From NCBI GenBank assembly GCA_963666475.2, contig CAXXJM010000001.1, positions 2,158,576 to 2,222,575 on the forward strand: 64,000 nucleotides of DNA. The letters run 5' to 3'. This document shows positions 17,341 to 25,861 of this stretch, piece after piece. The position numbers were made by a program, and so were the translations under genes. The notes below the pieces were generated by a model that was not told where the DNA came from, made no database searches, and saw nothing but the letters and a program-made list of their open reading frames with translations. Source of the stretch: JBFHIZ01 sp963666475 (lineage in GTDB: Bacteria > Bacillota > Clostridia > Lachnospirales > Lachnospiraceae). Within the stretch, counting starts at the first letter, position 1; each line of letters starts with the position of its first letter.

Positions 17341-18660
17341 ATGAAGGACTTATTTCAAATAGAAAACAATCAATTATTTTATGCAGTACCTGTTATGCAA
17401 GGTCCAGTTAGCGGAATCGTACATATACCTGGTTCAAAGAGTATGACGAACCGTGCATTGCTTTTAGCAGCTTTAGGAGAAGGAAAAAGTCATCTAAGAG
17501 GAGTCTTGTTTAGCGATGATTCCAGACATTTTTTAAGCAGTTTGGAATCATTAGGATTTGCAATGCAGATTGATGAGGCAAACTGTGAGGTTGTTCTAGA
17601 AGGTTGTGGAGGAAAGATTCCAAAAAACGAAGCAGTAATTCATGTTGGAAGTGCGGGAACAGCAGCTAGATTTTTGACAGCAATGCTTGCATTTTCCTCG
17701 GGGACATATGAGATCCAATGTTCGGAGCAAATGAAAAAAAGACCAATGTTACCGCTATTTGATGCGCTTATTTCGGCTGGTGCAAAGATTACTTATCTAG
17801 AAGAAGAAGGACATTTGCCCATCCAAATCGTTGGTAATCAAGGGGAATGTGAAGATCTTGATATGGATATTACACAAAGTACGCAATTCTTAAGTGCACT
17901 TATGATGGTCGCTTCGATGACTGGAAAAGATATGAGAATTCATATCACAAGTGAAAAAAAAGACGGTGCATATATTCGGATTACAAAAAATATGTTGGCC
18001 CAATGCAAGGTAGATGTAGACTTGATTCAGGATACATACTTGATTAGAGGGGCACAAAAACCGATTCTTGGAGATTATAAGATAGAGCCTGACGTATCAG
18101 CGGCATGTTATTTTTATGCATTGGCAGCAATTACTGGTGGAACGATAACGGTGTTTGGTGTGAAGCCAGAACTGATGCAGGGAGATATGAAATTTATTTA
18201 TGCCCTTGAGAAGCTGGGCTGTAGCATTAAAAATACTGAACAAGGCATAGAATTGACTGGTCCAACTGGAGGGATATACGAAGGATTGGATATCAATATG
18301 AATGACTTTTCGGATCAGGCACTAACTATGTCTGTTGTGATGTCCTATGCAACAACTGCATCCAGGATTCGTCAAGTGGGGCATATTCGAGGACAGGAAT
18401 GCAATCGTATGCAGGCTATTGTTCGGGAACTTACAAAAGCAGGAATCTCTTGTAAAGAAGAGGGGGATGACATCTTGATAGAGCCAGGAGTGGCACATGC
18501 GGCAGAAATCGAAACGTATGATGATCACAGGGTGGCAATGGCATTTAGTTTGCTTGGAATACGTACGGAGGGAATTCGTATATTCGATCCAAAATGTACA
18601 CGAAAGACTTTTGAAAATTATTTTGAGGTATTTGATACCTTACTACGTTCTAATATGTAG
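17341..18660 (+). CDS. aroA: 3-phosphoshikimate 1-carboxyvinyltransferase (EPSP synthase)
   Basis: A 439-residue enzyme of the shikimate pathway, joining PEP to shikimate-3-phosphate on the way to aromatic amino acids. It shows the PGSKSMTNRALLLAA substrate/PEP loop, GSAGTAARFL (the LGNAGTA-like motif), and ITQSTQFLSALMM with its substrate-binding Gln. The closing motif DDHRVAMAFSLLG is also present. I prefer ATG 17341 (GGAG six bases upstream) to ATG 17275, since the extra 22 residues look unrelated. The gene is alone: no other aro genes lie nearby. The GSAGTAARF loop resembles class II-like enzymes, but glyphosate response cannot be inferred reliably. Confidence 0.93.
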   Translation: MKDLFQIENNQLFYAVPVMQGPVSGIVHIPGSKSMTNRALLLAALGEGKSHLRGVLFSDDSRHFLSSLESLGFAMQIDEANCEVVLEGCGGKIPKNEAVIHVGSAGTAARFLTAMLAFSSGTYEIQCSEQMKKRPMLPLFDALISAGAKITYLEEEGHLPIQIVGNQGECEDLDMDITQSTQFLSALMMVASMTGKDMRIHITSEKKDGAYIRITKNMLAQCKVDVDLIQDTYLIRGAQKPILGDYKIEPDVSAACYFYALAAITGGTITVFGVKPELMQGDMKFIYALEKLGCSIKNTEQGIELTGPTGGIYEGLDINMNDFSDQALTMSVVMSYATTASRIRQVGHIRGQECNRMQAIVRELTKAGISCKEEGDDILIEPGVAHAAEIETYDDHRVAMAFSLLGIRTEGIRIFDPKCTRKTFENYFEVFDTLLRSNM

Positions 18661-18702
18661 TATGATCGAACATAGTCACCAAATAAAAAAGGAGGAATTT
18701 GT

Positions 18703-19008
18703 ATGATTAGACATATCGTTATGTTTACAATCAAGGAGTATGCGGAGGGAAAAACGAAAGAAGAGAATTTACAGGAAATTCTATCGCGATTACAAGGATT
18801 TGAAAACCAAATTCCAGTTTTGAGAAAATTTGATGTAGTAATAAATGATCAAAAAGCAGATCAGTCAAATTATGATTTTGCATTAATTTGTGATTTTGAT
18901 AATTTGGAAGATTTGGATCGGTACCAAACACATCCAGTGCATAAAGAATTTGGAGCGTTTTTAGTAAAGGTTAAAGAAAATAGAGCGTGTATTGATTACG
19001 TAATATAG
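18703..19008 (+). CDS. Dabb family (stress-responsive A/B barrel) protein
   Basis: A 101-residue protein with the dimeric alpha/beta-barrel (Dabb) pattern: MIRHIVMFTIKEYA at the start, the FDVVINDQ and YDFALICDFDN strands, and HPVHKEF near the end. These proteins form ferredoxin-like dimers; some bacterial and plant members are stress-linked, but most have no known reaction. AAGGAGG precedes ATG 18703. It lies 42 bases after aroA with a terminator behind it (19031), so it is probably co-transcribed with aroA. Confidence 0.85.
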   Translation: MIRHIVMFTIKEYAEGKTKEENLQEILSRLQGFENQIPVLRKFDVVINDQKADQSNYDFALICDFDNLEDLDRYQTHPVHKEFGAFLVKVKENRACIDYVI

Positions 19009-19030
19009 TAATTGTATGATATGAAATATA

Positions 19031-19075
19031 GTCCCTGCAGAAAGAACTGTAAAGAATTCTTCTGCAGGGATTTTT
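19031..19075 (+). terminator. Intrinsic terminator after the Dabb gene
   Basis: TCCCTGCAGAA pairs with TTCTGCAGGGA, followed by TTTTT. Confidence 0.85.
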
Positions 19076-19217
19076 AAGGTAGAAAAATATATAGTGCATA
19101 GGGAATAGAGATAAATTTCCGAGGATTATCTTGGTCAAGTATCAGTATTTATGATAAAATTAAAAAGATGGAAAAATCCTCAGAAAATGAAATGGAACGA
19201 CGATAGGAGGAATAGAA

Positions 19218-20609
19218 ATGAAAACAGATGTATTAATAATAGGAGCAGGTCCGGCAGGTATTTTTACAGCACTTGAGTTAATTAAAAAAGACACGAGCAA
19301 AAAGATCACGCTTGTAGAAAAAGGACAGCCAATTGAAAAGAGAAGATGCCCAAAAGAAGTAACAAATAGATGTGTGAACTGTCAACCAAATTGCCATATT
19401 ACGACTGGATTTTCAGGAGCTGGAGCATTTTCCGATGGAAAATTATCGTTAAGCTATGAGGTCGGAGGGGATTTGCCAAATCTAATAGGGGTGAATGCAG
19501 TAGAAGAATTGATCGATTATGCAGATAAAATTTATCTCGAATTTGGAGCGGATGAAAAAGTAGAAGGAATTAATCAGGGAGACGATGTAAAAACAATACG
19601 AAAACAGGCCATAAAAGCGGGCTTAAAATTGGTGGACTGTCCAATTCGTCACTTGGGTACAGAAAAGGCACAAGAGATTTATTATGCAATTGAGCAGTAC
19701 CTGTTACAACATGGTGTAGAGATTTTATTTGGACATGAATGTCAAACTTTGATATTAGAAGATAATGAATGCAAGGGCGCATATATTGAAGGGAATAAAG
19801 AAAACATTGCCTGTCATGCAAAACACACTATTGTTGCCACTGGAAGAAGAGGTGCGGACTGGCTCGAAAAGCAATGTGCAACGCACAACATAGCACATCA
19901 GCCAGGAACAGTAGATATCGGTGTACGTGTAGAAGTCCGTAATGAAGTGATGGAATTTGTAAATAATGTACTGTATGAATCAAAATTGATTGGATATCCA
20001 CAGCCGTTTAAGAATAAAGTACGAACATTTTGTCAGAATCCAGGAGGATTTGTAAGTCAGGAAAATTATGACAATGATCTTGCGGTTGTAAATGGGCATT
20101 CCTATAAAGAAAAAAAATCAAACAACACAAACCTTGCTATTTTGTGCTCTCATAATTTTACGGAACCATTTAATCAGCCGATTGCGTATGCGCAAAAGGT
20201 GGGAGAACTAACAAATATGCTTGGAGATGGACATATTTTAGTGCAGCGGTTTGGTGATATATTGGACGGAAAAAGAACATGGCCAAAAGAACTCTCTAGA
20301 TCCAATCTTGTGCCAACGCTTCCCGATGCTGTAGCAGGGGATATTACAGCGGCAATGCCGTATCGAGCAATGGTAAATATCATCAACTTTATTCAGGCGG
20401 TTGATGTAGTGGTACCAGGGTTTGCATCAACGGAGACTTTACTATATTCACCAGAGCTCAAATTTTACAGCAATAAGATTAAACTGGATCAGCATTTGAA
20501 CACGAATGTAAAAGGACTACACTGCTTGGGGGATTCCAGCGGATGGACAAGAGGTCTCATGATGGCATCCGTCATGGGCGTTTACATGGCAAGAGAGTTA
20601 GAAGAATAG
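19218..20609 (+). CDS. FAD-dependent dehydrogenase/oxidoreductase
   Basis: A 463-residue flavoprotein. The N-terminus is a dinucleotide-binding Rossmann fold (DVLIIGAGPAGIFTALEL) with the usual ribose-binding acid in LVEK. A four-cysteine stretch RRCPKEVTNRCVNCQPNC follows, then TGFSGAGAFSDGK. The C-terminus has the second FAD motif (GLHCLGDSSGWTRGLMMAS). It matches a widespread family of uncharacterised FAD-dependent proteins in anaerobes. The substrate is unknown. The cysteine cluster at about 49-61 could hold a metal or act in redox chemistry, which I infer only. ATG 19218 follows AGGAGG. Confidence 0.88.
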   Translation: MKTDVLIIGAGPAGIFTALELIKKDTSKKITLVEKGQPIEKRRCPKEVTNRCVNCQPNCHITTGFSGAGAFSDGKLSLSYEVGGDLPNLIGVNAVEELIDYADKIYLEFGADEKVEGINQGDDVKTIRKQAIKAGLKLVDCPIRHLGTEKAQEIYYAIEQYLLQHGVEILFGHECQTLILEDNECKGAYIEGNKENIACHAKHTIVATGRRGADWLEKQCATHNIAHQPGTVDIGVRVEVRNEVMEFVNNVLYESKLIGYPQPFKNKVRTFCQNPGGFVSQENYDNDLAVVNGHSYKEKKSNNTNLAILCSHNFTEPFNQPIAYAQKVGELTNMLGDGHILVQRFGDILDGKRTWPKELSRSNLVPTLPDAVAGDITAAMPYRAMVNIINFIQAVDVVVPGFASTETLLYSPELKFYSNKIKLDQHLNTNVKGLHCLGDSSGWTRGLMMASVMGVYMARELEE

Positions 20610-20627
20610 AAAAGGGAGCAAATAAGT

Positions 20628-21713
20628 ATGAAGATCATTCATTGTGCAGATATTCATCTAGAATCAAAATTGAAAACGAATCTGACAACAACGCAGGCAA
20701 AAGAGAGAAGAGAAGAAATCCTTTTAACATTTGAAAGAATGGTTGATTTTGCCAAGAATAATCAAGTTGATGCGATTCTCATAGCGGGAGATTTGTTTGA
20801 CACTGGAAATGTCACAATGAAGACAAGAAACAAGATTGAGCTTTGTATCAAAGAACATAAAGAAATCGCATTTTTTTATTTAAAAGGGAATCATGATGTA
20901 GACAATTTCACATCTGGAATGGAAGAACTTCCAGAGAATCTTCATTTGTTTTCGAATCAATGGAAGACTTACATGTTTCAAGAGATTACAATCAGTGGAG
21001 TTGAGATTACTGCAAAGAATATCAATAAGATATATGAAGAGTTGGTATTAGACCCAGAGCAGTTTAATGTTGTAATGTTGCATGGTCAGGAAGCGAATTA
21101 TATCGGAAAAGATCAGACAGAAGTAATCAAAATTCCAGCTCTTGCCAATAAGTTTATTGATTATTTGGCGTTGGGACATATTCACATGCGTAAAAAAGGA
21201 AACATCGATACCAGAGGAGTCTTTTGTTATCCGGGATGTCTAGAAGGTCGAGGATACGATGAAAGTGGTGAAAAGGGATTTGAATTATTAGAAATCGAGC
21301 AAGGACATATCAAAACTACATTTGTTCCATTTGCGTCTAGAACGATTCATGAAATTATAATTGACATTACAGGAACCGAAACAACACATGCAATTGATTC
21401 TCGGATTTCTGAGAAACTGGATACAATACCACAAAAAGACATGGTGAAAGTCGTACTAAGTGGGAAGGTGCCGGTTTATGCAGAAAGAGATATGGTTTAT
21501 TTAGATACAAAATATAAGAATCGTTTTTATTCGTATAAAATTGAGGATGATCAAGTAAGACTTCAACTAAATCCAAAGGACTATGAGTCGGACGCATCGT
21601 TAAAAGGTGAATTTATCCGTCTGCTAATGGGAAAAGGGTTTGAGGAAGAAAAGGAGTCGGCAATTATTGAGCTAGGTTTAAAAGTACTTGCTGGGGAGGA
21701 TGTAGATCGATGA
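20628..21713 (+). CDS. SbcD-like metallophosphoesterase (DNA repair exonuclease subunit)
   Basis: A 361-residue calcineurin-like phosphoesterase. It carries the phosphoesterase motifs in order: DIHLES near the start, AGDLFDTGN (GDxxD), KGNHD (GNHD), MLHGQE (GH-type) and LGHIHMRK (GHxH). The C-terminal part is the capping domain. With the ATPase downstream, which it overlaps by 4 bases, it forms an SbcCD/Mre11-Rad50 or YhaO-YhaN type pair acting on DNA ends or hairpins. It follows the FAD gene by 18 bases and may share its transcript. Gene symbols are withheld because the ATPase resembles YhaN more than SbcC. Confidence 0.88.
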   Translation: MKIIHCADIHLESKLKTNLTTTQAKERREEILLTFERMVDFAKNNQVDAILIAGDLFDTGNVTMKTRNKIELCIKEHKEIAFFYLKGNHDVDNFTSGMEELPENLHLFSNQWKTYMFQEITISGVEITAKNINKIYEELVLDPEQFNVVMLHGQEANYIGKDQTEVIKIPALANKFIDYLALGHIHMRKKGNIDTRGVFCYPGCLEGRGYDESGEKGFELLEIEQGHIKTTFVPFASRTIHEIIIDITGTETTHAIDSRISEKLDTIPQKDMVKVVLSGKVPVYAERDMVYLDTKYKNRFYSYKIEDDQVRLQLNPKDYESDASLKGEFIRLLMGKGFEEEKESAIIELGLKVLAGEDVDR

Positions 21714-24301
21714 GATTACAAGAATGCTATATCGAGAACTTTGGTTGCCTGCATCAATTTTCCTATCAATTCACGGAACCACTAACAACGATTATGGAAT
21801 CCAACGGATGGGGAAAGAGTACCTTGGCTGTATTTTTGAGATCCATGTTTTATGGACTTCCAAATGTTAGAAATCATAAGTTGGATGAAAATGAGAGAAA
21901 GAAATATTCCCCATGGTCCGGAGGGAAAATGGGTGGATATGTTATTTTTGAGGTGAATGGAAAGCAGTATCGAATGGAACGTTCTTTTGAGAAGCGAGAA
22001 AAGGACGATACATTTGTTTTGTATGATCAAGTGTCGGGATTAATATCAAATGACTTTTCGGAAAAAATTGGTGAAGAGTTGTTTGGAATTGATTTAGATG
22101 CCTATTCTAAAAGTGCCTATATTTCTCAAAACGCGATTGAGTTTGGGACGAACGATAGTATGAATGCGAAATTGGGAAATTTGTTGGACAGTAATGATGA
22201 TATCAATAATTTTGATCAAGCAATTAAAAAATTAAATGAAGCAAGAAAATATTATAAAAAAACAGGGAAAAAGGGAAGTATTGCAGAAGCAGAACAAAAG
22301 ATTGCTGAGCTGAAAATTAAACTAGAAAAAAAAGAGGCGAATCAGAATTCCATACTAGAAAGACAGGAACAGCAAAGAAGCATTACAGAGAAGAAAGAAA
22401 AACTGGATGATCAGATTCAGGAAACAAAAAAACAAATTCAAATTGCTTCGAGACAAGAGGCGAACCGAGAAAAGAAAAAAAGATATGATGATATACAATT
22501 GTCGGTTCAAGAACTTTGTGAAGAATTGAAAAATGAATCCGCTTTTTTTGTGAATGGAGTTCCAACGAGCGAACAGATTCAAGAATGCAAGGAGAATATC
22601 CAAAAAATAAATGAGGCCGTCGGGGCAAGAGATAGTTACAAACTAAACCCGGAAGAAATTTCTTTACTTGCGTTGTTTGAACAAAAAATAGCTTTGGGAA
22701 TTTTTTCAGAAGAAACGCTTCATCAAATGGAAGAAAAAGAAAGAAAAAATCGTGAGATTCGAATTCTTATCAATGAAGGAGAGCTATCCGCTGAGGAGCA
22801 GAAGATAAAATCAGAGGGGGAACTTCTTTTTCGAGAAGAAATTCCTTCGAGAGAACAGATTTCCTACTACTCTAAGGCAATTGCCGAACAAAATCATTTA
22901 CAGCAAAAGTTGAGACAGGAGGAGCTTACCGGTGGCACGACAGAAGGTCGATCAAAAAGACCAATGAAAGGAGCCTTGCTTGTAAGTGTGCTAATTGCAG
23001 TTCTTGGGATGCTGTCGTATTTTTGGATTACTCCACTTCTAGGTGGTATTCTGATGGCAATTGGGGTTCTTGCGGCAGTGACTTCAGGGATTCTTCTTGT
23101 GATTCAAACGAAGCAAAATAATACAAAGCAACAGTCTCAAATAGAGAAGACAGAACGCGAATTAAAGGAGATGCAGCAAAAACTGGATGCCTTTATTGGG
23201 ATGTATATTCTTCCGACGGATCGAAAAGAGCCATTTGAAGATCTGATGGAAATCGAAAGAATGCGCGCAGAATATATACGTGTAATAGAAAAACAAAAGC
23301 GAAACAATACTGAGGAATTACGAGCAACATTACATTCGAATCAGGAACGACTTCTTCAGTTTTTGGAATCTATGGAAGTAAAAACAGCGAATATAACGAA
23401 CAGCTTTGAAAATGAAATTGCACTGCTTCGAGATCAATATCGGTACTTTTGTGATCTTCTTGAAAAAAGAAGACAGGAAATGAAAAACGAAGAGCAGATG
23501 AAAGACTACCAAGCAAAAATTGATAGATTTCTTGGAAGATATACTTTTGCTTCGCATCTGACCTATGGAGAAAAAATTGAAGTTCTTCATGAAAAAATCA
23601 ACACAAATACGCGATTGAAAAAAGAAGTTAAAGTACTCGAGGAAAAACTTCATAGCTTGGAGGAAACAGAAGATTTTAAAGAATGGAGTCTAGAAAAATC
23701 CATCGAAGGAGATCTTTTGACCTTGCAGGACAAGGAGCGCGAATTAGAGGAGCAAAAAGAAAGCCTTCGCCAGTCAGAAAAAGATATCGAAACTGCCATG
23801 GATGCGTTGCTAGAAAACCATGACGAGTTGTTGGAAAATGAACAAGAAATGGTCTTGCTAGAAGAACAAATGGCGAAAGATCGAAAACGATGCGAGATTA
23901 TCGAAGAAACTTCAAAGTATTTGCTAGAAGCGAAAGAGTCTTTTTCGAAACATTATATGAAGGGATTTCGTGGAGCATTTGAACAATATATAGAGAAAAT
24001 TGCGTCGGTAGATCTTGCTGGTGCAAGAATCGATGCAAATATGGAAGTACAAGTTAACACACAAGGAGCGCTAAGGGAGTTGGACTTTTTTAGTAGGGGA
24101 AACAAGGATCTGGTTAATGTATGTGCCCGATTTGCTTTGATTGACGCGTTGTTTGAAGAAGAAAAACCATTTGTTATTTTGGATGATACCTTTGTAAATT
24201 TGGATCAGGAGCGATTGGATCAGGTGCTGAAACTGCTGAAACAAATTTCAAGCAATATTCAAATTATTTATTTTGTTTGTCATGAAAGCAGACTTGCATA
24301 A
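21710..24301 (+). CDS. SMC-like AAA ATPase, YhaN/SbcC type, with central membrane segments
   Basis: An 863-residue Rad50-like ATPase, the partner of the phosphoesterase upstream (ATGA overlap). Walker A SNGWGKST is at 31-38, long coiled coils at about 160-415 and 470-760, and C-terminal Walker B VILDDTFVNLD precedes the end. In the middle (about 418-466) lie two clearly hydrophobic membrane helices between the coiled coils, as in the YhaN group and unlike SbcC with its zinc hook. The complex is therefore likely membrane-tethered. No CxxC hook is seen. A bidirectional terminator follows. Confidence 0.88.
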   Translation: MRLQECYIENFGCLHQFSYQFTEPLTTIMESNGWGKSTLAVFLRSMFYGLPNVRNHKLDENERKKYSPWSGGKMGGYVIFEVNGKQYRMERSFEKREKDDTFVLYDQVSGLISNDFSEKIGEELFGIDLDAYSKSAYISQNAIEFGTNDSMNAKLGNLLDSNDDINNFDQAIKKLNEARKYYKKTGKKGSIAEAEQKIAELKIKLEKKEANQNSILERQEQQRSITEKKEKLDDQIQETKKQIQIASRQEANREKKKRYDDIQLSVQELCEELKNESAFFVNGVPTSEQIQECKENIQKINEAVGARDSYKLNPEEISLLALFEQKIALGIFSEETLHQMEEKERKNREIRILINEGELSAEEQKIKSEGELLFREEIPSREQISYYSKAIAEQNHLQQKLRQEELTGGTTEGRSKRPMKGALLVSVLIAVLGMLSYFWITPLLGGILMAIGVLAAVTSGILLVIQTKQNNTKQQSQIEKTERELKEMQQKLDAFIGMYILPTDRKEPFEDLMEIERMRAEYIRVIEKQKRNNTEELRATLHSNQERLLQFLESMEVKTANITNSFENEIALLRDQYRYFCDLLEKRRQEMKNEEQMKDYQAKIDRFLGRYTFASHLTYGEKIEVLHEKINTNTRLKKEVKVLEEKLHSLEETEDFKEWSLEKSIEGDLLTLQDKERELEEQKESLRQSEKDIETAMDALLENHDELLENEQEMVLLEEQMAKDRKRCEIIEETSKYLLEAKESFSKHYMKGFRGAFEQYIEKIASVDLAGARIDANMEVQVNTQGALRELDFFSRGNKDLVNVCARFALIDALFEEEKPFVILDDTFVNLDQERLDQVLKLLKQISSNIQIIYFVCHESRLA

Positions 24302-24328
24302 GAAAAGTAGGATTAAGAAGATAAAGTA

Positions 24329-24373
24329 CAAAAAGGTTGCGCTCTTATTAAAAATAAGAGCGCAACCTTTTTT
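24329..24373. terminator. Bidirectional terminator between convergent genes
   Basis: AAAGGTTGCGCTCTTATT pairs with AATAAGAGCGCAACCTTT. There are T-runs on the plus side and, read in reverse, on the minus side. It serves the SbcC-like gene and the convergent DUF2812 gene, whose stop lies at its edge. Confidence 0.88.
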
Positions 24374-24923
24374 ATTCAGAATGTATACGATTATATAATC
24401 GTGCATATTGTATTGCAAAAAATATGAACAATACCAGGTATAATAGAAAAAGTCCAACATACAAAATGAAGAGGATGTTGCTTATGGAGCCGTGCAAGGA
24501 GTATTGCAAATAAATTTGAGGACAAATCAAAAACGCGAATATCAGGAGTAAGGGAATCATTCGACCTTTGAAGACTCTTGAGACCATATCTAATTTTGAC
24601 TGATCATCAGAAAAAATTTCTTCGTCTCCATGCATATCTTTTTCGGGCTTGCGAAAATAACTATATCCTACAAAGTCGCAAATATGCTCCCACCCGCAAT
24701 CAGAATAGATTTTTTGATATGCAGAACTATGGCGATAATGATCTGGATGATAATCCAATTGATAGGTGACTTCTTCGGGTTCGCATTTTGAAAAATGATA
24801 CAGACCAGGAAGCGAAACACTTTCAAATTTCCAGCCATTCAGGTGTTCCGTTTGTAAGTATCGTTCTTCTTGCTTGTATTGTGGGATTGTAAAAAAATGA
24901 AAAGTAGTCTTTGTGGATCTCAT
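24372..24923 (-). CDS. DUF2812 membrane protein
   Basis: A 183-residue protein of the DUF2812 family. The soluble N-terminal half (EERYLQTEHLNGWKFESVS, then a WEHICDFVGYSYFRK segment) is followed by two membrane helices (about 115-135 and 145-172). The family nearly always sits beside a PadR regulator, as here: the two genes overlap by 4 bases and form one operon. Its role is thought to be signal sensing or membrane stress, but the mechanism is not known. GGAGG precedes the ATG. Confidence 0.88.
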   Translation of the reverse strand: MRSTKTTFHFFTIPQYKQEERYLQTEHLNGWKFESVSLPGLYHFSKCEPEEVTYQLDYHPDHYRHSSAYQKIYSDCGWEHICDFVGYSYFRKPEKDMHGDEEIFSDDQSKLDMVSRVFKGRMIPLLLIFAFLICPQIYLQYSLHGSISNILFILYVGLFLLYLVLFIFFAIQYARLYNRIHSE

Positions 24924-25237
24924 AGTTTTGCCTCCTTCATGTTTTTGAAGAGTCGTTCAATTCTCTTTGTTTCTAAAAGTAATACCGATTTTCCTAATTC
25001 GGTACTTTGATAAGTCTTTCTTTTTTCTTTCTCCTGGACAAAAATGATGAGGCCATCTTTTTCCATTTTAGAAAGAGTACCATACATTGTTCCTGGGCTA
25101 ATCCTTATTTCGCCATCGGTCATTTCTTCTACTTTTTGAATAATTCCATAGCCATGCATTTCCAGTTGAAGACAGAGCAGAATATAGAAACTGGTCTCTG
25201 TCATGGGGACATAAACTTTCCTGATGTGTGCGTTCAT
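24920..25237 (-). CDS. PadR family transcriptional regulator
   Basis: A 105-residue winged-helix regulator with the PadR pattern: ETSFYILLCLQLEMHGYGI helix, then the EEMTDGEIRISPGTMYGTLSKMEKDGLI recognition region, then a short C-terminal dimer helix (subfamily 2-like length). PadR proteins usually repress their own operon and the gene beside them until a signal binds. The next gene, DUF2812, overlaps it and is the likely target or partner. The upstream region holds a repeated palindromic stretch (25290-25343) suited to a PadR dimer. Confidence 0.92.
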   Translation of the reverse strand: MNAHIRKVYVPMTETSFYILLCLQLEMHGYGIIQKVEEMTDGEIRISPGTMYGTLSKMEKDGLIIFVQEKEKRKTYQSTELGKSVLLLETKRIERLFKNMKEAKL

Positions 25238-25289
25238 TTGAAATCTCCTTCATAATATAGTTTGTAAATGATTGTTGTTATGTCACAGT

Positions 25290-25343
25290 TCGATATATCG
25301 CACTTCGTTATATATTATATATAGCACTTCGATATACCGATGT
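25290..25343 (-). promoter_or_regulatory. Probable PadR operator with repeated GCACTTCG-TATA elements
   Basis: Three TCG-ATAT-type elements occur: TCGATATATCGCACTTCG, then CGTTATATATTATATATAGC, then CACTTCGATATACC. They contain two direct copies of GCACTTCG followed by TTATA or ATATA, and a central TATATAATATATA dyad. The minus-strand promoter of padR must lie here, so binding would be autoregulatory. The binding protein is inferred from position. Confidence 0.6.
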
Positions 25344-25416
25344 CAAGAGAAAAATATAAAAATTCTTTTGGAAATAATATTGACTTTTGAAAAAAAATAT
25401 GATAAATTATAGTTCG

Positions 25417-25437
25417 TTGACAAAAGCAATTTGTCAA
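25417..25437 (+). promoter_or_regulatory. Inverted repeat in the leader of the tRNA cluster
   Basis: TTGACAAA, a 5-base loop, then TTTGTCAA, ending 10 bases before the first tRNA. It may be a processing or leader hairpin. A TTGACT-type -35 lies upstream at 25380. Confidence 0.45.
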
Positions 25438-25447
25438 AACTAAATAT

Positions 25448-25520
<73 letters not shown>

Positions 25521-25530
25521 TCTTTGATAT

Positions 25531-25601
25531 GCGGGTGTAGTTCAATGGTAGAACACTAGCCTTCCAAGCTAGATACGTGGGTTCGATTCCCATCACCCGC
25601 T
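25531..25601 (+). tRNA. tRNA-Gly (TCC)
   Basis: Acceptor GCGGGTG/CACCCGC, anticodon TCC (25563-25565), T-arm GGTTCGATTCC. 71 bases. Confidence 0.97.
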
Positions 25602-25605
25602 TTTT

Positions 25606-25678
25606 GCGATAGTGGCTCAGTTGGTAGAGCACCTCCTTGCCAAGGAGGAAGTCGCGGGTTCGAGTCCCGTCTATCGCT
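25606..25678 (+). tRNA. tRNA-Gly (GCC)
   Basis: The cloverleaf has acceptor GCGATAG/CTATCGC, D-arm GGCTCAGTTGGTAGAGC and anticodon stem CTCCT/AGGAG. The loop is TGCCAAG-like and carries GCC at 25639-25641. The T-arm is GGTTCGAGTCC. Confidence 0.95.
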
Positions 25679-25680
25679 TA

Positions 25681-25714
25681 AACCTTTTCTGTACATGCAG
25701 AAAAGGTTTTTTTT
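25681..25714 (+). terminator. Intrinsic terminator of the tRNA cluster
   Basis: AACCTTTTCTG/CAGAAAAGGTT stem followed by a long T-run, directly behind tRNA-Gly. Confidence 0.9.
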
Positions 25715-25777
25715 ATGCATAAGCCCCAGTTTTCAATGCATAGCGGTTGCTTATGCAAAATTGTGAATTATTACTTC

Positions 25778-25827
25778 TTGAATCTACATATAGCATATGT
25801 TAAGATGTTTAAGACTACATATAGTGT
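25778..25827 (+). promoter_or_regulatory. nrdDG promoter with two NrdR boxes
   Basis: Two copies of CTACATATAG lie at 25784-25793 and 25815-25824, exactly 31 bp apart. The wider 16-bp sites (25781-25796 and 25812-25827) fit the NrdR consensus ACAC-WATATAW-GTGT; box 2 ends in TAGTGT. A promoter TTGAAT (25778-25783), 17-base spacer and TAAGAT (25801-25806) is overlapped by box 1. NrdR, an ATP/dATP-sensing repressor, should therefore block nrdDG when dATP is plentiful. Confidence 0.85.
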
Positions 25828-25861
25828 CATGGAAAATGTAGAAAACGCTAGGAGAGAGAAT

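Noticed and set aside
25715..25861. N-terminal extension of NrdD
   Set aside because: It covers the promoter and NrdR boxes; NrdD homology begins at 25862 behind a good ribosome site.
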